Of a DNA stretch of 64,000 nucleotides, positions 35,475-42,530 are shown piece by piece. The number at the start of each line of letters is the position of its first letter. Positions within the stretch are counted from its first letter, which is position 1. Below the pieces are notes generated by a model that saw only the letters and a program-made list of their open reading frames with translations, was not told the DNA's origin and did no database searches. A program made the translations under genes and the position numbers. This DNA is from DASPFV01 sp035620975 (GTDB lineage: Bacteria; Acidobacteriota; Vicinamibacteria; Vicinamibacterales; 2-12-FULL-66-21): positions 1-64,000 of the forward strand of contig DASPFV010000193.1 in NCBI GenBank assembly GCA_035620975.1, given 5' to 3'.

Positions 35475-35710
35475 TGCTCCCGGCCGCCGAACACCGCGCG
35501 CCCCGTTTCCTCGTGAGCGACACCGCCGATCTCGGCCTCCTGTTCCATCGTCTGAACAACCAGCTCGGCATCATCCTCGCGAACGCCGAGCTGCTCGAGG
35601 CCAAGTCGACGGACGACATGGGCCGGGCGCGCGCCGCGCAGGTCGTCTCGAGCGTGCTCGAGGCGATGGCAACCGCCCGGGAAATCCGGCTCCGCTCCTC
35701 CCAGTCCTGA
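35474..35710 (+). CDS. Small protein resembling an isolated histidine-kinase H-box (DHp-like)
   Basis: The 78-residue product contains LLFHRLNNQLGIILANAELLE at its centre (split here for length: LLFHRLNNQLG then IILANAELLE), which resembles the H-box HELNNPLAxILxNAELL of hybrid and NtrB-type kinases. A second helix of the expected size follows (AAQVVSSVLEAMATAREIRLR). There is no ATPase domain. It could be a phosphotransfer or kinase-docking protein. Its ATG overlaps the HTH gene stop by one base, so the two are coupled. The function is inferred from resemblance only. Confidence 0.7.
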   Translation: MLPAAEHRAPRFLVSDTADLGLLFHRLNNQLGIILANAELLEAKSTDDMGRARAAQVVSSVLEAMATAREIRLRSSQS

Positions 35711-36076
35711 CCGGCTCCGCCCCGCGGAGCACCGTCGCCGCCCCGGCCGACCCTCGATCACAGATCCCTGATCGCCGATTCCGATCCCGGCTCGTGCGTC
35801 CTGCCGCCGATCACGGTTCCGTCGATCGGTCACAAATCCGTCACCACGTTTGGCCCCAGGGTCATGGAACCGACACATTTGGCTCGCCCTGGCTCGAGAT
35901 TCTGCCCGGCGATTCACGTGCCGGCACACATATAACCACTACAACATCAATGATTTAGCTCATCAGAACGACTCGGATTGTGATCGACGTGCGATTTGCG
36001 CACGAGTTGGTACCGGGGTTGCCCCACGAGGCGCTCGCGGCTTGCCGCCGCCCCAGGATCGAGGAGACACGAGAAC
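35711..36076. other. Intergenic region before the sigma factor gene
   Basis: No gene recognised. It has an AT-rich pocket at 35928-35965 with a TATAAC hexamer at 35931-35936 and, just before it, the perfect palindrome GTGCCGGCAC at 35918-35927. Either could belong to the promoter of the sigma factor gene, but no -35 or -24/-12 element with correct spacing is present. Confidence 0.4.
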
Positions 36077-36982
36077 ATGCAGCGCCAGCCCCTAGCCACC
36101 CGTCAACGCGATCGCATTGCCGCGGGGTTACCCTTCGTCGAGTCGCTCGCCCGCCGCGTGGCTGCCTCCATGCCGCACTCCATCGAACTGGGCGACCTGG
36201 TCCAGGACGGCATGATCGGCCTCATCGACGCGGCCTGCCGCTTCGATGAGGCCCGGGGGATCAAGTTCGAGACGTTCGCGGAGCGCCGCGTCCGGGGCGC
36301 CATGATCGACGCGCTGCGGCGGGATGCCTGGCCGCGGGGTGTCCGCCGCCAGCGACGCGAGCTCGAGGCCGCCCGGGAGCAGCTGCGGCGCGAGCTCGGC
36401 GCGGAGCCCTCGCTGGCGGACCTGGCGGCCCGCATCGGCTCCGACGAGGCGCGGCTCGGCCGTACGATCGTGCGCATCAATACGATCGAGTCCACGTCCC
36501 CCCTCTCGGCCGGGGAGAACCTGGACGGCGCGTCGCTTCCGCCAGCGCTCGTGCCGTCCGAGCCGCAGGCGCCCGACAAGGCTTACGAGGATCAGGAGAT
36601 CCGACAGCGGGTCCGGCGCGCGATCGCCGCGCTTCCCGCGCGGGAGCGCAAGGTGATCGGCATGTACTACTACGCCGAGGCGACGATGAAGCAGATTGGG
36701 GCGGAGATCGGGGTGAACGAGTCACGCGTGTCTCAGCTGCACGCGCGCGCGATTCAGCGTCTCCGTGCCGCGCTCGGTACCGACTGCTCGGCCTCGGAGG
36801 CACTGGCGGCGATCAGGCCCGCGATCCTGGCGTTCCAGCAGACCAGCCGGCTGAAGATGGCGAAGGCGGACCTGCCGGAGACGTCAGGGGTCGTGCTCGA
36901 GTACAAGGCCCGGGCGAACGCCAGGGCCGCCGCGCGCACGCGGGTGGCGGCCGCGCCCGCGCGGGTGGCGGCCGCGCGCTGA
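36077..36982 (+). CDS. FliA/WhiG-type RNA polymerase sigma factor
   Basis: Alternative sigma-70 family factor of the sigma-28 group. The 301-residue product has region 2 with LGDLVQDGMIGLIDAACRF then KFETFAERRVRGAMIDALRR at about 36-80, region 3 near 110-150, and region 4 with LPARERKVIGMYYYAEATMKQIGAEIGVNESRVSQLHARAI near 190-230. Beyond region 4 is an extension of about 60 residues ending in alanine/arginine repeats encoded by a 21-base tandem duplication (36939-36977). FliA proteins usually end after region 4. No flagellar gene is in the window. The ATG at 36077 is preceded by GAGG about 12 bases upstream. Confidence 0.9.
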   Translation: MQRQPLATRQRDRIAAGLPFVESLARRVAASMPHSIELGDLVQDGMIGLIDAACRFDEARGIKFETFAERRVRGAMIDALRRDAWPRGVRRQRRELEAAREQLRRELGAEPSLADLAARIGSDEARLGRTIVRINTIESTSPLSAGENLDGASLPPALVPSEPQAPDKAYEDQEIRQRVRRAIAALPARERKVIGMYYYAEATMKQIGAEIGVNESRVSQLHARAIQRLRAALGTDCSASEALAAIRPAILAFQQTSRLKMAKADLPETSGVVLEYKARANARAAARTRVAAAPARVAAAR

Positions 36983-37025
36983 AGAGTGCCGGCGCCTCGA
37001 TGCCGCGCGGCGCCAGACCCGGAGG

Positions 37026-38558
37026 CTACGTCACCATCTCGCGCGCCGTCCGCAGCAGGTCCTTGAGACGGAACGGCTTGGCGAGCCAGCGGCAGCCGGC
37101 TCCCTCGAGGAACCGCTCGGCGTCCGTGCCCGCGACGTCCCCGGTGACGAACATGATCCGCCGTGTGAGGTCCGGCGCGGAGGCCTCCAGCTCGCGATAG
37201 AACTGCGTGCCGTCCAGCCTCGGCATCTTCAGGTCGCAGATGATCAGATCGTAGTGACGCTGCCGGACGCGCTCGAGCGCTTCGAGCCCGTCGCTGGCCC
37301 GCTCGACCACGAAGCCGTCGTCCTGCAGCGATTCGGCGACGGCGGCGCCGAGAGCGGCTTCGTCTTCGACCACGAGCACGGCGGCGCCCGTTGCCGCGCT
37401 CGACGTACCGTCCTGCGGGCGCGCGATCGCCGGCTTGAACGGACCGTCGCCCACGGGCAGCTCGAGGTAGAACGAGGCTCCGCGCGACGGCTCGGACCTG
37501 ACGGTGATTCGTCCCCCGTGCTCCTGAACGATTGCATAGGCCACTGTGAGCCCGAGCCCCGTGCCCTTACCGACTTCTTTGGTGGTAAAGAACGGGTCGA
37601 AGATGCGGGGTTGCACCTCTTCCGGCACGCCCGGGCCGTCGTCGTTCACCTCGAGGATCACGGCGTCGCGCTCGAGGTCGTGCCACGTGCGGAGGATGAG
37701 CGTGCCACGCCCGTGCGAGCCGATCATGGCCTGCTCGGCGTTGATGATCAGGTTCAGGAGCACCTGCTGGATCTGGTGCGGGTCGGCGAACACCTGGGGG
37801 AGACCGGCTGGCAGCGCCTCGAGGATGGTGATGTTGGTGACGCGCTGCTCGTAGGCGCGGAGGGCCAGCGTCTCGCGGACCACCTGGTTCAGGTCGACCA
37901 TCGTGCGCGTGGTGTGGCGCTTGCGGGCGAAAGTGAGGAGATTCCGGACGATCTTCGCCGCACGCTCCGACTCGCCGAGAATGGCTTCGAGCCCGCGCCG
38001 CACCTGGTCGTCCACCGGGCGCTGCGACAGGCGCTCGGCCCAGGTCAGGATGGTGGCCAGCGGGTTGTTCAGCTCGTGCGCGACGCCGGAGATGGTCTGG
38101 CCGAGCGCCGCGAGCTTCTCGGCCTGCAGGAGCTGGTGATACAGATCGCGCGCCTGGTCTTCGAGGCGCTTGCGCTCGCTCACGTCCCGCATGAGAGCTT
38201 CGATGCGGAGCCCGTCGCGCCCCCGCTCGGCGTGGGCCGTGACTTCCACCCAGATGGGTGTGAAGTCGGCCCTTCGGAGCCGCAGCAGATAATCGGTGAC
38301 CGAACGATCCCGCTGAAGGCGCTGCAGGAACCCGTCGCGCGCCTGCGCGTCCACGAAGCGATCCATGTCGAACGGTCTCACTGCGGCATCCGCGGTCTCC
38401 GACCCGAACCCGAACATCAGTTTCAGATACGGGTTCGCCGAGTACGTCTTCGACGTGGCCCCCTTCACCGCCCCGATGTACACGCCCTCGTGGACAGCTT
38501 CGAACAGGCGCGCGAACGCCTCGGCGGATGGTGCCCGGCGTGTGGCGGTGCGTGGCAC
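37026..38558 (-). CDS. Hybrid sensor histidine kinase (PAS-HisKA-HATPase-receiver)
   Basis: Soluble sensor kinase. From the GTG at 38558 it is 510 residues: a PAS domain at about 12-130, a HisKA domain with the phospho-accepting His161 in GVAHELNNPLATIL, a HATPase with N-box LNLIINAEQAM and G-boxes EVNDDGPGVPEE and GKGTGLGLTV, and a C-terminal receiver with DLIICDLKMPRLDG. No membrane segment is seen. The longer reading frame to 38654 overlaps the divergent SDR gene and looks like shadow. A perfect TATAAT lies 9 bases upstream of the GTG, so the message may be leaderless. Confidence 0.92.
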   Translation of the reverse strand: MPRTATRRAPSAEAFARLFEAVHEGVYIGAVKGATSKTYSANPYLKLMFGFGSETADAAVRPFDMDRFVDAQARDGFLQRLQRDRSVTDYLLRLRRADFTPIWVEVTAHAERGRDGLRIEALMRDVSERKRLEDQARDLYHQLLQAEKLAALGQTISGVAHELNNPLATILTWAERLSQRPVDDQVRRGLEAILGESERAAKIVRNLLTFARKRHTTRTMVDLNQVVRETLALRAYEQRVTNITILEALPAGLPQVFADPHQIQQVLLNLIINAEQAMIGSHGRGTLILRTWHDLERDAVILEVNDDGPGVPEEVQPRIFDPFFTTKEVGKGTGLGLTVAYAIVQEHGGRITVRSEPSRGASFYLELPVGDGPFKPAIARPQDGTSSAATGAAVLVVEDEAALGAAVAESLQDDGFVVERASDGLEALERVRQRHYDLIICDLKMPRLDGTQFYRELEASAPDLTRRIMFVTGDVAGTDAERFLEGAGCRWLAKPFRLKDLLRTAREMVT

Positions 38559-38567
38559 GGTGCCGCG

Positions 38568-38573
38568 ATTATA
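38568..38573 (-). promoter_or_regulatory. -10 element of the hybrid kinase gene, likely leaderless
   Basis: Minus-strand TATAAT, a perfect -10 hexamer, ends 9 bases before the GTG start at 38558. A start of transcription 6-8 bases downstream would place it at or next to the start codon. No good -35 is present. Confidence 0.5.
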
Positions 38574-38652
38574 GCCGCAGCCGCGCCCGGTGCGGCGCAC
38601 CTGCGGCGCCGACGTGGACAGCGGCCCCGCACGCAGGTACAGTGACGCGCGC

Positions 38653-39441
38653 ATGCTGTCGGACGATCTGCTGAGCGGTCAGGTGGCGATCGTGACGGGC
38701 GGCGGCACGGGCATCGGCCTCGCCATCGCCCGGCGGCTCGGGTCGCTGGGCGCCCGCGTCGCGATCGGGAGCCGCAGTGCCGCGAACCTCGAGCAGGGGA
38801 GCGCTGGTTTGCGGCAGGCCGGCCTCGATCCGCTGGCGATCCAGGTCGACGTGCGCAACCCCGAACAGGTCGACGAGATGGTGCACCGCGTCGTCCACCA
38901 CTTCGGCCGCATCGACGTGCTCGTCAACAACGCGGCCGGGAACTTCATCTCCAGGGCGGAGGATCTCTCGCCGAACGGGTGGACGGCGGTCGTGGGTATC
39001 GTGCTGAACGGCAGCTTCTTCTGTTCGCGCGCTGTCGGCCGCCATATGATCTCGCGTGGCCAGGGTGGTGCCATCGTGTCGGTGCTGGCGAACTACGTCT
39101 GGAGCGGAAGCCCCGGCACCATCCACTCGGCGGCGGCCAAGGCCGGCGTGCTGGCGATGACCCAGACGCTCGCCGTGGAATGGGCGCGATTCAGGATCCG
39201 CGTGAACGCGGTCGCGCCCGGGCCGATCGACACGGCCGGCGCCGCGACGCAGCTCTGGAGCTCGCCCGAAGCTGTGCGCCGCATCACCGAATCTGTGCCG
39301 CTGGGACGCTGGGGGCAGCCGTCGGAGGTCGCCGATGCCGTGGCGTTCCTGGTCTCGCCGCTCGCCTCGTACATCACAGGCGACACGCTCACCATCGACG
39401 GCGGCGCCCGGCTCGGCCGCGGCACGTTCGGGTTCGTGTAG
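38653..39441 (+). CDS. Short-chain dehydrogenase/reductase, 2,4-dienoyl-CoA reductase-like
   Basis: NAD(P)H-dependent oxidoreductase. The 262-residue product has the Rossmann motif TGGGTGIGLAIARRLG near 15-30, NNAAGNF near 94-100 (typical of 2,4-dienoyl-CoA reductases), APGPID near 193, and a C-terminal DGGARLG. The usual YxxxK is replaced by HSAAAK, so the tyrosine is missing as in the dienoyl-CoA reductase group. It could act on unsaturated fatty acyl-CoA. A -10-like TACAGT lies 9 bases before the ATG. It is transcribed away from the hybrid kinase gene. Confidence 0.85.
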   Translation: MLSDDLLSGQVAIVTGGGTGIGLAIARRLGSLGARVAIGSRSAANLEQGSAGLRQAGLDPLAIQVDVRNPEQVDEMVHRVVHHFGRIDVLVNNAAGNFISRAEDLSPNGWTAVVGIVLNGSFFCSRAVGRHMISRGQGGAIVSVLANYVWSGSPGTIHSAAAKAGVLAMTQTLAVEWARFRIRVNAVAPGPIDTAGAATQLWSSPEAVRRITESVPLGRWGQPSEVADAVAFLVSPLASYITGDTLTIDGGARLGRGTFGFV

Positions 39442-39603
39442 CTAGTGCTCGGCTGGATCGGGGTTCAGCGCCTCGAGGATCGCGGACGTCTCCGGAACCG
39501 ACCACCTTCGGCCGCAGTCCTGACACCGCACGCACGTCGACTCGGGCGTGCGCGGGAGGATGACGAGCACACGCCTGGACTGGCAGTTCGGGCAGCGCAG
39601 CAC
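39442..39603 (-). CDS. Small zinc-ribbon protein
   Basis: The 53-residue frame from a GTG at 39603 reads VLRCPNCQSRRVLVILPR and on through CVRCQDCGRRWSVPE, with C-x2-C and C-x2-C-x2-C pairs that could hold one zinc ion. AAGGAGG lies directly upstream of the GTG, very close to it. Its stop abuts the SDR gene stop, so the two converge. Its function is unknown; such ribbons bind nucleic acids or proteins. It follows the coiled-coil gene by 19 bases. Confidence 0.6.
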   Translation of the reverse strand: MLRCPNCQSRRVLVILPRTPESTCVRCQDCGRRWSVPETSAILEALNPDPAEH

Positions 39604-39622
39604 GTCCTCCTTCGGTGGGCGT

Positions 39623-39811
39623 TCAGCGCTTTCGTTCGCTGGCCCGGGTCTCTCTGCGGAGGTGGTAGCCGCGATCGTGGCTGAACGCGCGCGTATGGTC
39701 GGGCTCCGGCCTGCGGATCAGCTCCGCAAGCTCCTCTCGGAGCCGACGGGTCTCCCTGGTGAGCTCCCGCAGACGTGACTGAATCCGTTCCGCCGGTGTC
39801 CGTTCTTTCAC
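39623..39811 (-). CDS. Small coiled-coil protein, hypothetical
   Basis: From the GTG at 39811 the 62-residue product begins VKERTPAERIQSRLRELTRE and continues as a charged helix with heptad-like leucines (TRRLREELAELIRR), then a basic tail. An ATG at 39886 would add 25 low-complexity residues. No family was recognised. It is paired with the zinc-ribbon gene 19 bases downstream and may share a message. Confidence is moderate because high-GC DNA often gives open frames. Confidence 0.4.
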   Translation of the reverse strand: MKERTPAERIQSRLRELTRETRRLREELAELIRRPEPDHTRAFSHDRGYHLRRETRASERKR

Positions 39812-39924
39812 GTGGATCTGTTCGCCGGACGTACACCTGCCGCCGGCAGCCTCCGGTGGAGGCCGCTGCAGCACGTTCGCTGCCAATCTCCGACTGGTCT
39901 GCCGTCGGGCGAGCTGTTCGCGGT

Positions 39925-39930
39925 ACTATC
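39925..39930 (+). promoter_or_regulatory. -10 element for the EamA gene, possibly leaderless
   Basis: TACTAT (four of six consensus) ends 8 bases before the GTG at 39939, the spacing expected for a leaderless message. No -35 hexamer is evident. Confidence 0.35.
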
Positions 39931-39938
39931 GGACGACC

Positions 39939-40892
39939 GTGAACGACCCGACGGCGCAGCGTCGCCTCGCCTATCTCGCCTGGGCTGCGGTCTGTCTGAT
40001 CTGGGGTACGACCTACCTCGGCATTCGCATCAGCCTTGAAACCATGCCGCCTTCGCTGATGGGCGGCTTCCGCTGGACGATCGCGGGAGGCCTCCTGGCG
40101 TTGTACCTGGCGTGGCGCGGCGAGCCGATGCCGGTACGCGCGCGCTGGGGCGGCATCCTGTTGCTGGGGTTCCTCCTGCTCGGGCTGGGCAACGGCGGCG
40201 TCGTGTTCGCGGAGCAGTGGGTTCCGAGCGGCCTGGCGGCCGTGCTGGTCGCCTCGTCCCCGTTCTGGATGGCGGCCGTGGAAGCCTGCCTGCGTGACGG
40301 CGAGCGGCTCACACCCGGCGTGCTCGCGGGCCTGCTCGTCGGCTTCTCGGGGATCGTCATCCTGGTCTGGCCGGACCTCACGGTGCGCGCCGCCGGCGGT
40401 TCGTTCCTCGCCGGCGTGGTCGCGCTTCAGATCGCCTCGTGCGGATGGGCGCTCGGCTCATCGTATTCGCGGCGGCATGCCCGGGAGGACAACGTGCTCG
40501 TCAGCACGGCCTACCAGATGCTCGCCGGCGGCGTGCTGATGCTGCTGGCGGGGACCGTGCGCGGTGAATGGCGCGACCTGTTCTTCAACTGGCGGTCGTT
40601 GTCAGCCCTCGCCTATCTCTCGACGCTCGGCGCGATCGGAGGCTTCGTCGCCTATGCGTATGCACTGCGGCACCTGCCGGTCTCGTTCGTCTCGCTGTAC
40701 GCCTACATCAATCCGGTGATCGCCGTCGCTCTGGGGGTCGCCCTCCTAGACGAGCCCTTCACGTCGCGGATGGCCCTGGCGGCCGCGCTGGTATTCGCCG
40801 GCGTGGCCGTCGTGCGATGGCAGCGCCCGGTCGCCTCCTTTTCCGCGCCGCAGCAGGATGCGGGGTCGGCGACACGGCGCCGAATCGCCTGA
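39939..40892 (+). CDS. EamA/DMT-family transporter
   Basis: Inner-membrane transporter of the drug/metabolite superfamily, substrate unknown. The 317-residue product has ten hydrophobic segments in two EamA repeats. The first starts RRLAYLAWAAVCLIWGTTYL with the W-G-T-x-Y motif, and the second near VALQIASCGWALGSSYSRRH. The end of the second repeat has LYAYINPVIAVALGVALLDEPF, a typical signature. The GTG at 39939 lacks a Shine-Dalgarno. The 178 bases after it hold no recognised gene. Confidence 0.9.
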   Translation: MNDPTAQRRLAYLAWAAVCLIWGTTYLGIRISLETMPPSLMGGFRWTIAGGLLALYLAWRGEPMPVRARWGGILLLGFLLLGLGNGGVVFAEQWVPSGLAAVLVASSPFWMAAVEACLRDGERLTPGVLAGLLVGFSGIVILVWPDLTVRAAGGSFLAGVVALQIASCGWALGSSYSRRHAREDNVLVSTAYQMLAGGVLMLLAGTVRGEWRDLFFNWRSLSALAYLSTLGAIGGFVAYAYALRHLPVSFVSLYAYINPVIAVALGVALLDEPFTSRMALAAALVFAGVAVVRWQRPVASFSAPQQDAGSATRRRIA

Positions 40893-41070
40893 CCGCGAGG
40901 TTTGAAGTCGTGGAGCAAGGCGCGCGACAGCGCACCATCGAGGCCACGGAGCGGACGAACGCCCCGCCCTCGCCTGGACGGCGGCAGTGCGGAGCCCCCG
41001 ACTCACGATCGGAACGACGTTCCGCTGGCCCGGTGCGGCCGTGACGCGTGTCCGCGCCGCGCGGGCGGGC

Positions 41071-41217
41071 TCAGACCCGCCGTCCGCTGACCAGCCTCAC
41101 GAGGAACAGCACGATGGCGATGACCAGCAGGACGTAGATGAAGTTGCCGAGCGTGTAGCCGCTCACCATGCCCAGCAGCCACAGGATGATCAGGATGACC
41201 GCAATGGTCTCGAGCAT
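41071..41217 (-). CDS. Lmo0937-family small membrane protein
   Basis: Tiny membrane protein of unknown role. The 48-residue product reads MLETIAVILIILWLLGMVSG then YTLGNFIYVLLVIAIVLFLV and RLVSGRRV: two hydrophobic helices with a short turn and a basic end. This matches the Lmo0937 family of stress-associated small membrane proteins. GGAG lies 8 bases before the ATG at 41217. Confidence 0.85.
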   Translation of the reverse strand: MLETIAVILIILWLLGMVSGYTLGNFIYVLLVIAIVLFLVRLVSGRRV

Positions 41218-41251
41218 CGTGGATCTCCTCTGCGCCCTCCGCGGCGCGCTC

Positions 41252-41929
41252 GTGTCAGGGGTCGGCGGCAGCAACGGATGTGCCACGCGCCGGGCGGGTG
41301 AGCTCGTGGCCGTTCTGGCCTGTTGTGCGGGCGTTTCGGGCGACCTCCAAGCTCAACAGACGGCGCCGGAACCGCAGGGAACCCGTCAGAGTGTGCATCG
41401 CCTTGCGTCAGTCGGTCAGTTCCTGGGCGGCGCGGCGGTCGGTCTCGGCCTTCACGAAGGGGCCCACCTGCTCTTCGACGTGATCTTCGATGCCGATCCG
41501 GGCATCAAGCGCGTGGAGTTCCACGGCATCCCGTTCTTCGCCATCACTCACCGGCCGGACCTGTCGCCGCGCCAGGAGTTCGTCATCGACTCGGCGGGGT
41601 TCTGGGCGCAGCACGCCACGAGCGAGCTGTTGCTCACGCGCAGGCCGCGGCTCCGGCACGAGCACGCGCCCTTCGCCAAGGGGCTGCTCGCGTTCAACAT
41701 CGGGGCGTCGGGCGCCTACTCGATCGCGGCGTTCGCGCAAACCGGCCCGCCCGAGCGCGACACGCGCGGGATGGCCCAGGCGGCGCGGATCGACGAACCC
41801 TGGATCGGCGCGCTGATTCTCGCCCCGGCGGTGCTGGACGCCTGGCGCTATTACGAGCCCGACGCGCGACTGCCGGTGTGGCTGTCGAGAGCGGTCAAGG
41901 TGGCTGGCGTGCTCCTGGTCTTTCGGTGA
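41252..41929 (+). CDS. Exported hypothetical protein with HExxH motif
   Basis: From the GTG at 41252 the protein is 225 residues. It has an N-terminal signal-like segment (RRAGELVAVLACCAGVSGDLQA), then VGLGLHEGAHLLFDVIFDAD with the motif H-E-G-A-H, and the later histidines HRPD and ARHAT-like sites. HExxH is the zinc motif of many metallopeptidases, but the rest does not match a family I can name. Hydrophobic stretches near 140-160 and at the C-terminus suggest membrane association. The start codon is uncertain, because the frame continues upstream across the divergent small gene. Confidence 0.6.
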   Translation: MSGVGGSNGCATRRAGELVAVLACCAGVSGDLQAQQTAPEPQGTRQSVHRLASVGQFLGGAAVGLGLHEGAHLLFDVIFDADPGIKRVEFHGIPFFAITHRPDLSPRQEFVIDSAGFWAQHATSELLLTRRPRLRHEHAPFAKGLLAFNIGASGAYSIAAFAQTGPPERDTRGMAQAARIDEPWIGALILAPAVLDAWRYYEPDARLPVWLSRAVKVAGVLLVFR

Positions 41930-41999
41930 GGCCGTCGCCTCGCGGCATGGTCGCCGCGGGGACTGGAAGCACCGCCGGCCGCGCCGTGCAGGCAGCCGT

Positions 42000-42452
42000 T
42001 CAGGACGAGGCGGCCGATCCCAGGGCGAAGGTCATCGTGCCCTCGACGGCGACTTTCCCGCCGACACGCGCGATGCCGCGCAGGACGCCGACCCTGGCCC
42101 TCAGCCGCTGAACCGTGGCCTCGATTTCCACGACGTCGCCGGGGTGCACGGGACGCCGGTAGCGGACCCGCTCGATGCTCCGGAAATACGGCAGCTTGTC
42201 GCGGTTCTCGGGTTTGGCCAGGATGAGGATCGCGCCGACCTGGGCGATCGCTTCGGTCAGGATGGTCGGCGGCAGCACCGGCGGGCCGGCCGTGCCGTGC
42301 GCGAGATAGCGCTCGTTCAGCGTGACGTTCTTGATGCCGAGAATCCGCCTGTCGAACTCCAGTTCGGTGATGCGATCGACCAGCAGAAACGGATACCGGT
42401 GCGGCAGGATCCGTTCGATCGCCGTGTAGTCGAGGGGCAGCGTGATGTCCAT
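42000..42452 (-). CDS. fabZ: 3-hydroxyacyl-[acyl-carrier-protein] dehydratase FabZ-like
   Basis: Hotdog-fold dehydratase of fatty acid synthesis. The 150-residue product starts MDITLPLDYTAIERILPHRYPFLLVDRI with the catalytic His in PHRYP, and has LTEAIAQVGAILI with the second catalytic Glu. The usual HFPGHPVMPGVL segment is altered to AHGTAGPPVLPPTI. Other lipid A genes that often accompany fabZ (lpxA, lpxD) are absent. The start has no Shine-Dalgarno; a minus-strand TATACT at 42465-42470 is a possible -10. Confidence 0.85.
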   Translation of the reverse strand: MDITLPLDYTAIERILPHRYPFLLVDRITELEFDRRILGIKNVTLNERYLAHGTAGPPVLPPTILTEAIAQVGAILILAKPENRDKLPYFRSIERVRYRRPVHPGDVVEIEATVQRLRARVGVLRGIARVGGKVAVEGTMTFALGSAASS

Positions 42453-42464
42453 CGGGGTGACGGA

Positions 42465-42472
42465 AGTATAAT
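42465..42472. promoter_or_regulatory. Overlapping divergent -10 elements (fabZ and phosphatase genes)
   Basis: Plus-strand TATAAT at 42467-42472 could drive the GAF-SpoIIE gene (start 42531). Minus-strand TATACT at 42465-42470 could drive fabZ (start 42452). Only one could be occupied at a time. No -35 elements are clear on either side. Confidence 0.4.
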
Positions 42473-42530
42473 TCCATCGGGCCCCGACGCGCGCGCCTCC
42501 CCCGACGACCGCGGAAAGAGCCGGACCTCA

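Noticed and set aside
35881..35905. Possible sigma-54 promoter (TGGCTCG ... TTCTGC) before the sigma factor gene
   Set aside because: The GG and GC dinucleotides are 13 bases apart rather than the required 12, and no second element supports it.
37254..38645. 463-codon plus-strand frame opposite the hybrid kinase
   Set aside because: It is antisense to a complete PAS-kinase-receiver gene and has no recognisable domains.
39804..39815. Second parS-like sequence (TTTCACGTGGAT)
   Set aside because: Only one half matches the palindrome; the other arm does not, so it is likely chance.
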